Shown here: positions 55,126-63,588 of the stretch, piece after piece | Layout: every line of letters starts with the position of its first letter | How positions within the stretch are numbered: position 1 is the stretch's first letter | Assembly: GCA_964551875.1 (NCBI GenBank) | Contig: CAZKEV010000003.1 | Location: 11,780-75,779, forward strand | Length of the DNA: 64,000 bases | From: JACTUA01 sp964551875 | GTDB lineage: Archaea; Halobacteriota; Methanomicrobia; Methanomicrobiales; JACTUA01 | Direction of reading: 5' to 3' | The notes under the pieces: generated by a model | Told to the model about the DNA's origin: nothing | What the model saw: only the letters and a program-made list of their open reading frames with translations | The model's database searches: none | Made by a program: the position numbers and the translations under genes

Positions 55126-57591
55126 CTACAGTCCCGCCATCTTGCGTGCCTCCTGGACCGTATTCTTTGCAGCGGCATAGGCCTTCTTGACCTCCTCCAT
55201 CTTCACCCCGATCTCCTTTTTGACCTGATTCACCTCCTTCTGGGCCTTCAGGAACTCCTCCTCCGCCTCCTTCCTGATCTTCTTTGCGAGAGCCAGCTGC
55301 TCGTCGATCTGCTGGTTCACCTTCTCCTCGAGCTCGCGCGCGCTCTTCTCCAGGGGCTTGATCTGGTCCTCGATCTTCTTCTCTGCCTCCTCGAGCTGCT
55401 TCTTCAGCTCCTCGTACTTCTTCTCTGCCTCCTTGACCTTCTCCTCCCCTTCCTTGATCTTCCCCCCGACCTCCTTCTCGATCTTATCCGCCTCCTCCTT
55501 CACCTTCTTCTCCATGTCTTCGAGTTTCTTCTCCGCCTCCTTTGCCTCGCCCTCCACCTTCTTCTCTGCCTCCTCTGCCTCCTTCCCTATCTCCTTGCCC
55601 TTATCCTCGAGTTCCTTGACCTTCCCCTCCAGCTGCTTCTTCTTCTCCTCGGCCTCCTTCCTGATCTTGTCTGCCGCTTCCCCGGCCTTCTTCTCGCCTT
55701 CCTTGAACTTCTCCTCTGCGGCCTTCACCTCTTTCTCAAGGGATTCGGCTTTTTTCACAGCCTCGTCCTTCTCGGATTCGAGCTTCCTGATCCCCTCTTC
55801 AAGGGGAGCCCGGGCAGGGCCTGCAGCGCCCGCAAGCTCGTTCTTCTTCTGCTCGATCTCCCGCTTCTTCTCCTCGGCCTTGCGTTTCCACTCCTCCAAC
55901 TCACCTTTCCACCCGTCGGCCTTCCCCTTGAGGTCCGCAAGCTCGCGGCGCACATCGTCCGCTGCTGCCTGAGCCTTTGTTTCCGCCTCCCGGACGAGCT
56001 TCTCCCCCTCGCCCTTCATCTTCTCGGCCTCACCGAGTACATCGCGGACCTGCCTCTCGACCTTTGCCTTCTGGTCCTTGAGCCAGGCCTTCCCCTCCTC
56101 CATCTTGGCCTTTACCTTTTCGATCTCGGCTTCTGCCTTCTTCCGGATCTCTTTGATCTTGTCTTCAACGGATTTGATGGCCTTCTCAACCTCTGCCTTG
56201 TACTTCTTTGCCTCCTCCTCGACCTTCTCGAGCTCCTTCATCGCCTCTGCCTTGAACTCCTCGAACTGGGCCCTGGCCTCTGCAATGGCGTCAAATATCT
56301 CCTTCTTCTTCTCCTCGAGTTCCTTGCGGAGCTCCTCTGCCTTGTCGATGGCTTCCTGGGCTGCCTCAAGCGCTGCATTCTTCACATCCTCTGCAGCTTT
56401 CACCATCTCCTCGGCCTTCTGCATGAGCTCGTTGATCAGCTTGTTGACTTCGGCGAGGATCTCGTCGAGGCCGGCCATGCCCTCCTCGATGCCGTCCAGC
56501 AGCTCGAGGCGAAGGCTCTCGAGCTCCCCCTGAGCTCCAGCGAGCATGTCCTCCAGCGGCGAGGGGGGTTTTGGCAGTGCCGGAGCTTCGGCACTGATGA
56601 GGGGCGGCTCCCCGGGCGATACAGAGACCTTCTTCTCCCAGCCGATGGTGGTGATGAACCCCTCGGCCTTCTCGATCAGGTGGGTGAGCCGGATCACCTT
56701 GAACTCGCCGTTCATCCGTTCGTCCGGCATCTCCTTGATCTCGAGGGTATCGCCGAGGGAGATGGAGGCGTTGCCCACGACCTTGAGGGTGCCCCGCAGC
56801 GGGGTGAGCAGGGACTCGAGGTATGCGGCAGCGGCCTTATTGGCAGAATCCTGGTCCTTGATGGAGGAATCATCGATGACGATCACCCGTGAACCGCTTC
56901 CGATGGTCCCCTCCACAACGTTCTTGGTCTTCTGGTGCGTTGTACTCCCGCCCTTGAAGGAGGAGGGGCTCTCCCCGCGCACCTTGACGGTGACATCCGG
57001 CTGGACGGGGGCCTGGACCTCGGCATGAATGATGTCCCTGCCATGCTTGAAGGGCTTCGGTTTCCCCCGCGAGTACTTCTTGAAGACCAGCCGCCCGTCA
57101 CCGGTCATGAAGAGATCGCACCCGGTCCTCAGGGCAAGGTCCCGGAGATGGGTATAGGCATTCTTTCCCGAGCTCACGGCATAGCTGGGAAAGGAGATCC
57201 CCTCGTCCACGTCCTTGACCGTGAGATGTGCCTTCAGGGCAAGGTCCTTTAGTATGGCGCCGACGCTCTGGCTCTCGTAGAGCTGGTTCACGCGAAGCGC
57301 GGTGAGGAAGGATATGCCCCCGAGGCCAAAGACGAGCACCTTATCGACCTTTGACTCGACGGTGTCCACCGTGCCGGTCACCACCCGGGAATTGGTGCCT
57401 GCATACCCGAGCTCCACGACGACCGGATCCCCGTTCTTGAGTTTCCCCGCCCGGGTGCCGGGCTTCAGGGCGATCTTGAAGCTGTCTGCAGGGGTGTACA
57501 TGTCGAGATCAATGGAGAGGGTGAGGAGATCCTGGTTGTCTGTATCAAAGACCTCTGATCCGATGGTTATCTTGTAGGTGATCTGCCTCAT
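55126..57591 (-). CDS. Baseplate hub (gpD/gp27-like) fused to a ~470-residue coiled coil
   Basis: Residues 1-335 match phage late control D/gp27 hub proteins. They start with ITIGSEVFDTDNQDLLTLSIDLD, contain the 'GTVDTVESKVD' and TALRVNQLYESQSVGAILKDLA segments, and end with GDTLEIKEMPDERMNGEFKVIRLTH. After a Pro-rich hinge the rest (about 350-821) is one long Glu/Lys/Ala-rich coiled coil with only short breaks (one at AGAAGPARAP). Hubs normally stop after the first part. At 0.15 nm per residue the coil could span about 70 nm. It is the last gene of the minus arm. Confidence 0.92.
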   Translation of the reverse strand: MRQITYKITIGSEVFDTDNQDLLTLSIDLDMYTPADSFKIALKPGTRAGKLKNGDPVVVELGYAGTNSRVVTGTVDTVESKVDKVLVFGLGGISFLTALRVNQLYESQSVGAILKDLALKAHLTVKDVDEGISFPSYAVSSGKNAYTHLRDLALRTGCDLFMTGDGRLVFKKYSRGKPKPFKHGRDIIHAEVQAPVQPDVTVKVRGESPSSFKGGSTTHQKTKNVVEGTIGSGSRVIVIDDSSIKDQDSANKAAAAYLESLLTPLRGTLKVVGNASISLGDTLEIKEMPDERMNGEFKVIRLTHLIEKAEGFITTIGWEKKVSVSPGEPPLISAEAPALPKPPSPLEDMLAGAQGELESLRLELLDGIEEGMAGLDEILAEVNKLINELMQKAEEMVKAAEDVKNAALEAAQEAIDKAEELRKELEEKKKEIFDAIAEARAQFEEFKAEAMKELEKVEEEAKKYKAEVEKAIKSVEDKIKEIRKKAEAEIEKVKAKMEEGKAWLKDQKAKVERQVRDVLGEAEKMKGEGEKLVREAETKAQAAADDVRRELADLKGKADGWKGELEEWKRKAEEKKREIEQKKNELAGAAGPARAPLEEGIRKLESEKDEAVKKAESLEKEVKAAEEKFKEGEKKAGEAADKIRKEAEEKKKQLEGKVKELEDKGKEIGKEAEEAEKKVEGEAKEAEKKLEDMEKKVKEEADKIEKEVGGKIKEGEEKVKEAEKKYEELKKQLEEAEKKIEDQIKPLEKSARELEEKVNQQIDEQLALAKKIRKEAEEEFLKAQKEVNQVKKEIGVKMEEVKKAYAAAKNTVQEARKMAGL

Positions 57592-57682
57592 CCTGATCCC
57601 TGTTCCTCATGCTTGCTTCGGATATCCCTGCATGGCATCGGACAGAAACGCCTGCACGTTCCCTCACGCCCGTTGTGGAGGG

Positions 57683-58438
57683 TCATGTGCCGGATCCCGT
57701 GCCGGCGCCCGTTCCGCCCCCGGAACCGCCGGAGGTTGACCCGGCGATCTCGACTTTCTTTAAGATCCCCTCGTAACCCGGCTCGTCGACCATGACCTCG
57801 TATTTGCCCGGTTTCACGTCTTCCTGGCGGTATATCCCCTCCTCGTCTGTCGTCACCTGCATCTCGCCCTCGTCTCCGGTGATCTTCACCTTGAGGCCCG
57901 ATTTGGGATTTCCATCCTCGTCAAGGACCTTCCCGACGATCTGGTTGATGGTCGCGGCGGTCTCCTCGGCCGTCTGCTCTGCCCACTTTTGTGCCTGGGC
58001 ATTCTGGGAGGGCGGAGCAACCGGTTCGGGGGGTGGCTCACGGTACTCCCGGAGCACGAGGGCGTACTCGTACTTGTTGGGCTCGCCTGCGTTCTCCACG
58101 ACGCGGAACTCCTCGATGAGCACCTTGGTCACGTCGGACATTCCCGTGATGTCGGAGTTGAAGGTGCACGCGGTGCCCTCCTTGAACTTCTGCCTGATGC
58201 GGGTCAGGTCCTCCCGCACTCCCGCTCCATGGAAGGACCCCTCAAAAGAGATCTTCACCGGTGCCCTCCCGAGGTTCTGGAAGAGGTTGCCTTCAAGGCC
58301 CGGAACCTGATGCTCGACGAGGATGCGCCGGTCCGCGGTGGTGATGGTCTTTATCTGCCGCACCTGCACGGCCCCCTTCGTCGGATCCTCGGTCTTTGTG
58401 ACGAGGACGAGTTTGATGCCTTCGAGTTCTATCTCCAC
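57683..58438 (-). CDS. Tube-baseplate adaptor (DNA-circularisation/XkdP-like N domain) with regulatory-like C-terminal domain
   Basis: Residues 1-130 show the pattern of the adaptor seen before the hub in Mu- and PBSX-like tails: RRILVEHQVPGLEGNLFQNLGRAPVKISFEGSF, then LTRIRQKFKEGTACTF and a final strand VLIEEFRVVE. The C-terminal part (IVGKVLDEDGNPKSGLKVKITGDEGEM... KYEVMVDEPGYEG) is a carboxypeptidase-regulatory-like beta domain, followed by a Gly/Ser/Thr tail. The start is GTG at 58438, overlapping the upstream gene by 10 bases. No LysM domain is visible, unlike some homologues. Confidence 0.78.
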   Translation of the reverse strand: MEIELEGIKLVLVTKTEDPTKGAVQVRQIKTITTADRRILVEHQVPGLEGNLFQNLGRAPVKISFEGSFHGAGVREDLTRIRQKFKEGTACTFNSDITGMSDVTKVLIEEFRVVENAGEPNKYEYALVLREYREPPPEPVAPPSQNAQAQKWAEQTAEETAATINQIVGKVLDEDGNPKSGLKVKITGDEGEMQVTTDEEGIYRQEDVKPGKYEVMVDEPGYEGILKKVEIAGSTSGGSGGGTGAGTGSGT

Positions 58439-60522
58439 AGCGTTCCTCCGTACCGTTTCAGTTCTTCTGAGAGTATGGTCCCGATCTTCTCCCCGAGTTC
58501 CCGGAGTTCCCTGTCGGTATCATGGCCCTTCACGCTCACCTCAATCTGGAAGGTATTGGCAATGGAGATTTCGTTTTTGGCCGGGGGTGGTGGTGAGGCC
58601 CCCCCAAAGGCAAGGCTGATGTTCTGCCCGAGAGGGGCGACCGGGGCCTGGAACGATGGCGGTATCAAGGGCCCTCCGCCCCCCATCGGCGGGATAGTGA
58701 GCGCGAGGGGTTCGAGTACCGAGGATATGGCCTTCATGGTTCCTGCATTGGCCGGCATGAGGGAGACCATGCGCTCAAAGGGGAGCCCGGGGAGTATCTC
58801 CCGGGCCATGGGCCATGGAACCGGGAAGGTGGCTCCTGCCTCGCCTCCTCCCCCCGGTGAGATAAAGCCGAAGGGGAAGCTGGCTGCAACGATCTCTGCA
58901 GCAGCGACAGGAGGGATCCAGTCCATCCAGGGCCACGCTGCAGGCAGCCCGGCCCCGGTGCCGGCCTCGTACGGTGCCTGGAAGGCCCCAGGTACTGCCA
59001 GCGGAACGCCGGCCGCTGCCGCACCGCCATAGCTCCTGATGAAGGGGCTCAGGTGATCCATGAAACCGGATACCATGGAGCGGGAGGCAGCAAGACCCCC
59101 GAGTGCATGCATGAGCCCTGAAGCTGCAGGGGGCTGAGGTACCGGCCATGCAGGGGGTTCAATGGATGGTGCCCCCCGGGAAGGCGGTGAGATCCCCGGC
59201 CCTGTCGCTCCCGGGACAGATTGCCTGAGAAGAGGGGCAAAGTGAGGGATCTCGATGATGGGTCTCAGGGCGGCAGGATGAGAGACCGGCGGGGGCGGTA
59301 TCGGCGCCTCTGCTCCTCGTTCCAGACCGGGGAGCATCGGGGTGAGAGCAGGGATTATCCGGGCCTCCTCCTGGAATGCACCTGCCGACTCGTGGATCAG
59401 GCTCGTGATCTGGTGGAACAGCGCGATCTGGGCAGCAACAGGTGAGGATTGGAGAAGCTCTCGCTGCAGGACCTGGAGCCCCGCGACTGCCGGAGATACT
59501 TCCATGGGATGCCCAGGCACCATGGAAGAGAACTGGGGAGAGAGGGCTTCGGGAGTGAACACCCGCGGCATCTCTATGGTGCGCTCGGTTACCGTCCGGA
59601 GGAACTGACGCTGGAGTGCTATCGCTCCTGCAACCTGGTGTGATGGTGCCATTATCTTCCCATAGTCCGGAGGTCCAGGTGGCCGCACCTCGCCTGCATT
59701 CACCATCTCCCGGATTATGCGCTGGGAACTAGTGACCATCCGAAGGACGCCGGGGAGGTCGGTCGGGGCATAGGGAGGAGCCCCGTATTCAGGGAATTCC
59801 TTCCCGGTATCCGGGTAGTGCAGAGAGACCCTCTCCGTGATTTCCTGCGATAAGCCCGTTACCGCCTCTGGAAGGGATTGGATAATCCGGTCCTGGAGGA
59901 CGCCGACCTCCTGGATGGGCGGGACCGGTCTTCGCTCCGGCCATGGGTATCCGGCCAGGCCCGCCTCGCCTTCCCCGCGCTCACCCTCTTTCAATCCGCT
60001 ATAAAGGGCATTGAGGAGGAGAGAGGCAGAGAGTATCTGCGGCGGTGCAGCGGGTAGTCCGGATAGGGGATGCAGTCGGGAGGGTGCCTCCAGGGGAGTG
60101 GCGAACCGCGGTTCGCTGAAGGGCAACACCCCGCGGTCAGGAGGGGAGATGAAGGGAAGAGGTGCGGTGCCTATGATCTTCTGAAGGGTAAGGACTTCGC
60201 GGATCGTGGAGTCCCGTTCCAGGAGGGACGCGAGGGAGATGGTCACGGGAATGAACGGGGTGATTGCCTGGAGGATTGGGAGGAGCGGTTGCGGCTCCCT
60301 CTCGTGAGGCACGGCCTGCTCCTCCTTCCCCTCGGGCGGGATCTCGAGGCCTGTCCAGAGGAGGATAAGACGGGCGATCTCCCGATCAAGGTCAAGGGCT
60401 ACCTGGTACAGAAGTTCAAGGGTTCCCTGGATATGCTGGATCTCCTTCACAGCGGGTGCAAGCGCCCGCTGCACCCCTGCATCCAGGGCCTCTGCCACCC
60501 GGATAAGGGCCTCCAGATCCAT
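58429..60522 (-). CDS. Candidate tape-measure protein
   Basis: Position between the frameshifted chaperone and the adaptor is that of the tape-measure gene in contractile tails. The C terminus (NTFQIEVSVKG, ELGEKIGTILSEELKRYGG) matches the conserved end of many tape-measure proteins. The first 80 residues are helical. The middle is unusually Pro/Gly/Ala-rich rather than long helical, which is odd for a ruler. ATG 60522 has GAGGT at good spacing; a GTG lies one codon earlier. Confidence 0.72.
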   Translation of the reverse strand: MDLEALIRVAEALDAGVQRALAPAVKEIQHIQGTLELLYQVALDLDREIARLILLWTGLEIPPEGKEEQAVPHEREPQPLLPILQAITPFIPVTISLASLLERDSTIREVLTLQKIIGTAPLPFISPPDRGVLPFSEPRFATPLEAPSRLHPLSGLPAAPPQILSASLLLNALYSGLKEGERGEGEAGLAGYPWPERRPVPPIQEVGVLQDRIIQSLPEAVTGLSQEITERVSLHYPDTGKEFPEYGAPPYAPTDLPGVLRMVTSSQRIIREMVNAGEVRPPGPPDYGKIMAPSHQVAGAIALQRQFLRTVTERTIEMPRVFTPEALSPQFSSMVPGHPMEVSPAVAGLQVLQRELLQSSPVAAQIALFHQITSLIHESAGAFQEEARIIPALTPMLPGLERGAEAPIPPPPVSHPAALRPIIEIPHFAPLLRQSVPGATGPGISPPSRGAPSIEPPAWPVPQPPAASGLMHALGGLAASRSMVSGFMDHLSPFIRSYGGAAAAGVPLAVPGAFQAPYEAGTGAGLPAAWPWMDWIPPVAAAEIVAASFPFGFISPGGGGEAGATFPVPWPMAREILPGLPFERMVSLMPANAGTMKAISSVLEPLALTIPPMGGGGPLIPPSFQAPVAPLGQNISLAFGGASPPPPAKNEISIANTFQIEVSVKGHDTDRELRELGEKIGTILSEELKRYGGTLWR

Positions 60523-60555
60523 CACAGAACCTCGGACCTCCCCGCCGAAGCCGCC

Positions 60556-61136
60556 TCACTCTTCTTCCATATCGTCGGTGAAGATGATCTTTGTCACTCC
60601 CGGTTCGGTCTCCCTCGACGCTGCAACTGCCTCGAGCCTGTGGTTCAGCGCCGCAACCAGAAAATTGATCTGGGGCCGGGTGAGGTCGGAGGGCGATGCC
60701 GCAAGCTTGTACCCGTAGTCCAGGCAGAGCACCGCGAGTTCCTGCCCCTCAGGCGATCCGGCGAACCGCTTTACCTGCGCTCTTTTTTTTTAGCAGCCGC
60801 CTCAGTCGTGATGCCCGAGAGCTCGAGGATCTTGGTGCCGATGAACTCGGGAACGCCGAATTTCATCTCGCCCACCTCTTCAATGGTGAGCTTCGGCTCC
60901 ACCATGCCCATGGAGACCGCGAGCCGCAGCGCCTGGAAGTTCTTGGTGAGGTCGATCCTTCCTGTATCGGGAGTCCCTGCAGGGGTGAGGGGGATGGACC
61001 CGATCAGCCCGAGCACCTCGGTGAGTTCGCCGTCGGTGAGGGGGCGGATTTCCACGTCAGAGCCGTACTGCTCCACGTGGAGGGTCTCGTGGGCCTCTTT
61101 CCCCTTCAGGATGTCCTGCTTGGTGAGCTTCTTCAT
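60556..61136 (-). CDS. Frameshift-extended tail assembly chaperone (gpG-T/E' type), about 193 residues
   Basis: Ribosomes slipping back one base in the nine-A run at 60783-60791 would leave the 121-codon frame after its KKK residues and enter a second frame. That frame encodes 75 more residues (RAQVKRFAGSPEGQELAVLCL...) and ends at the TGA 60558-60556. The -1 frame has a TAA directly before the A run, so it opens only inside the slippery run and has no ATG until near its end. Programmed -1 shifts in the gene before the tape measure are a hallmark of phage tail assembly chaperones. The short and long products would bind the tape measure and tube. Confidence 0.82.
60771..61136 (-). CDS. Tail assembly chaperone, zero-frame product
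   Basis: The 121-residue product (MKKLTKQDILKGKEAHETLHVEQYG..., ending AAAKKKERR) lies between the tube gene and the tape-measure candidate. It has the ILxxKExxxExVxxxxxGxxVxIRPLTDGE pattern typical of phage tail chaperone XkdN/gp-like proteins. It is the short, major product of a two-frame gene. The ATG at 61136 is 14 bases after the tube stop. Confidence 0.85.
   Translation of the reverse strand: MKKLTKQDILKGKEAHETLHVEQYGSDVEIRPLTDGELTEVLGLIGSIPLTPAGTPDTGRIDLTKNFQALRLAVSMGMVEPKLTIEEVGEMKFGVPEFIGTKILELSGITTEAAAKKKERR
60783..60791 (-). promoter_or_regulatory. Slippery A9 run for -1 frameshifting
   Basis: On the coding strand nine A follow GCTGCT and precede GAGCGC; the zero-frame stop TAA lies 9 bases further on. 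Runs such as A-AAA-AAA are classical -1 slippery sites. Only the run was judged; downstream RNA structure was not worked out. Confidence 0.8.
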
Positions 61137-61150
61137 TCAGGTGATACACC

Positions 61151-61558
61151 TTACGCCGTCTCTTCGATGGTTGTTGCCGAGAACGTGTAGACGGCAATTG
61201 CTACCCCGTTCACGTCCATGGTGAGCTCGCGGTGGTCGATACAGCATTCTTTGAAATTGGCTGTCAATTTATCAGGTGCTCCTGAGTTCCGCACCAATTG
61301 CACCGACAAGTCGAAGGAAGCATCCTTCGGGATCACCCCGAAAAACTTCTCGTCGAGTTCATTACTGGAGGACTTGATCCGGATTTTACCTGTGATCTCC
61401 AGCATGCCGAAGTTAAATCCCCCGCGCTCCTGGGTCCCAAACCCTGGTACATCTGTCCTGTTGCGGTTCACCTTCCACTCGATTGACTGGACCCCGCTTA
61501 TATCAGTGCCTCCAATGTTTACTTTACTGTCGTTTGCAGAATAAAACTGGACTGCCAT
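61151..61558 (-). CDS. Contractile tail tube protein
   Basis: The 135-residue protein (MAVQFYSANDSKVNIGG...) has the pattern of XkdM/gp19-like tube proteins: IEWKVNRNRTDVPGFGTQERG, the ITGKIRIKSSS strand and the C-terminal MDVNGVAIAVYTFSATT. It forms the hexameric inner tube. It is placed 14 bases after the sheath stop and uses a GGTGAG ribosome site. Confidence 0.93.
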   Translation of the reverse strand: MAVQFYSANDSKVNIGGTDISGVQSIEWKVNRNRTDVPGFGTQERGGFNFGMLEITGKIRIKSSSNELDEKFFGVIPKDASFDLSVQLVRNSGAPDKLTANFKECCIDHRELTMDVNGVAIAVYTFSATTIEETA

Positions 61559-61572
61559 CTTCTCTCACCTCC

Positions 61573-62931
61573 TTACGCCTCGACCTTGATGGTCGCATAG
61601 ATGTAGTCCATCGCGCGCACGGGCCGGACGGCCATATCGACACGCACGATCCCCTGGGAAAAGTCCATCTGGGAGCTGTAGACGTCCAGCAGGAAGGATG
61701 GCTCAGTCCCGTCGGTGCTCGGCACAATGGAACCTTCTTTTTCCATTCCTGACAGGAACCCTGAAAGGGTCCCTTTGAGTGCGGTCCTCCCGGATTCGTT
61801 GTTCAGGGTGCCGATGAAGAGGTCGCTGATGTTCTTCACGCCCCGCACCGAGTGGTCCGCGATCCGGGTCACGCTTATCTGTTCCTTGGATGTCGAGATC
61901 CCCTTCAGGACGATGATGCCCCGGCCCTTCTGGGCGTCGAGCGGTATCACGCCTGCCTTCAGGAGCTCCATCTGCTCCGATGGCGTGTAGATCCGGTCAA
62001 GTTTTGCAATCCCGGAGAGGGGCTTGAACGTAGGAGATTCAAAGTAGGTCAGCCGGCTGACGACCCCTGCGACCGCTCCCAGGTAGCCAAAGGGTGCAAC
62101 CAGCACGAACCGGTCACTGGCTATGTTGGTGGTCCGGTTGCAGATATCCTTTACACTCTCCCCCTTGGCAACGGTACCAAAACCGATTCGGTTCTTTGCC
62201 TCAATGGACACCTTCATGCAGTGCGCTTCGATCAGCGCGTGGATTGCCGGGTCGATCACATCGGGCGCGATGACGATGTCCACATCCGGCATGGTCTCGA
62301 GCATCTCGAGCCCTGCCTCGTAGTCCTCCTTGGCGATCACACCCAGTGTCCCGCCGGAGAGCGCTGTTTCCACCTCAGCAGGGTTGTTCCCGGGGAACTT
62401 GGCTGAGGATTTCAGGTCCTTTGCGGTGACCAGCGTGGAGTTGGCATTCAGGAACTTCACCAGGTTGTTCTCACTCTTCTTATCCATCACCAGGTTGTCC
62501 CAGATCTCCACGACATTGACGCCATCACCGATAAAGAGCTTCGCCGAATCCGGGGTTGAACCGGGCTCCACCTTCACCTTGATCCGGTTCCCCGGCTCAC
62601 CCCCTGCACTTGCGGTGAGCTGAACCGTATCGGAGCCATCCTTACCCTTGAGGATGAGGGACGCCTTCTCTCCACCCTTTCCGCTCAGGGAAACAACAAC
62701 AACTTCAAAGACCCCGTTCTGGAATGCCTGCTTGACGTCCCGCGTCATGGCAAACTGGTCACTGGATCCGAAGGCATTGGCGAATTCCCTGTAACTGGTG
62801 AGCGGGGTCGGCACGAGGGGATCCCCCTTCTCGGTTGCACCCATCATGCCAACGACTCCCGAAGGATTCAGCTGCCCCGGGACAATCTCCTTTATCACCT
62901 TGATCTCTACTCCAGGAATAACTCTTGCCAT
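61573..62931 (-). CDS. Contractile tail sheath protein
   Basis: The 452-residue protein begins MARVIPGVEIKVIKEIVPGQLNPSGVVGMMGATEKGDP, the standard sheath opening. It contains the insertion domain with LSGKGGEKASL and ends with VRPVRAMDYIYATIKVEA, the region that interlocks neighbouring subunits. It forms the outer sheath whose contraction drives the tube. GGGGTGAG precedes the ATG. As first gene of the minus arm it probably sets the amount of all downstream products. Confidence 0.95.
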   Translation of the reverse strand: MARVIPGVEIKVIKEIVPGQLNPSGVVGMMGATEKGDPLVPTPLTSYREFANAFGSSDQFAMTRDVKQAFQNGVFEVVVVSLSGKGGEKASLILKGKDGSDTVQLTASAGGEPGNRIKVKVEPGSTPDSAKLFIGDGVNVVEIWDNLVMDKKSENNLVKFLNANSTLVTAKDLKSSAKFPGNNPAEVETALSGGTLGVIAKEDYEAGLEMLETMPDVDIVIAPDVIDPAIHALIEAHCMKVSIEAKNRIGFGTVAKGESVKDICNRTTNIASDRFVLVAPFGYLGAVAGVVSRLTYFESPTFKPLSGIAKLDRIYTPSEQMELLKAGVIPLDAQKGRGIIVLKGISTSKEQISVTRIADHSVRGVKNISDLFIGTLNNESGRTALKGTLSGFLSGMEKEGSIVPSTDGTEPSFLLDVYSSQMDFSQGIVRVDMAVRPVRAMDYIYATIKVEA

Positions 62932-62961
62932 TGACTCACCCCGTAAACTTTTTAGAGGAGA

Positions 62962-62980
62962 ATTTACTGTACCAGTAAAT
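62962..62980. promoter_or_regulatory. Perfect inverted repeat in the sheath leader
   Basis: ATTTACTG and CAGTAAAT are separated by three bases, 31 bases before the sheath ATG. It lies downstream of the predicted transcription start, so it could act as an operator or as a leader RNA hairpin. Confidence 0.5.
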
Positions 62981-62989
62981 CCCCTTCCC

Positions 62990-63011
62990 TTGAGACTTTT
63001 CGGTGTCTCAA
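62990..63011. promoter_or_regulatory. Hairpin (TTGAGAC / GTCTCAA) at the start of the sheath leader
   Basis: A perfect 7-base inverted repeat with an 8-base loop. A TATA-like TTTAAA at about 63040 would start transcription near 63015, so the hairpin would be at the very 5' end of the message. Confidence 0.5.
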
Positions 63012-63588
63012 CAAAAAGCCAATATCAGTATCTCCCGATTTAAAGATTTTGATTTATTCCAGACACCATTTTATTTTAGAATAATTTTAAAGCCAAATAT
63101 CCCGTTTCTCTATCGACACCAGGGGTTCCCGGGAAGATGACAGGTCCATGGGAGGTGGATGAGGAAGGAAGCAAATGGTTGAGAGCTGAACCCTGCAAGG
63201 GATTTTCCCTTCAACCGGGAATATCTGCCACAATCAACCCATTTTATCATTCCAAACTTTTTTACCCATTCCCGACAGGTAGTGTATGGTACAGTGTCCC
63301 GGTAGGGAAGATGGCGAGTATGTCCACTTCCCTTCCCCAAAATAAGCCCATTTGTATTGTTTTTCATGAAAAGTTATATCAAATGAGAAATTCTTTTTAG
63401 CATCCAATATGCGTGTCCGGGCTCCCAGGTGCGATAACCGTGATGCCGTGCACCCATGATCCGGACCTATATCCGGCCAACCTGTGAGGATGGTAAAACG
63501 GAGGCAGGTGCCCATCGGGTGGTGGTGCCCAGGGTGCTGGAGTGTCGTGAAGGAAAAATGATCAGCATATCAACAGCGATGGTGAGCT
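63012..63588. other. AT-rich promoter region and gene-free stretch
   Basis: Bases 63020-63110 are A/T rich and hold the probable sheath promoter. The rest up to 63588 contains only short frames without protein-like features. No transposon or attachment site was recognised. Confidence 0.4.

Noticed and set aside
55090..56892. A 600-codon plus-strand frame of mostly Leu, antisense to the hub coil
   Set aside because: It is the mirror of the Glu/Lys-rich coiled coil on the minus strand; its composition is explained by that gene, which has clear hub homology.
63110..63515. Minus-strand ORFs of 85-93 codons upstream of the sheath gene
   Set aside because: They overlap each other in different frames, have no motif and look like chance frames in a gene-free region.
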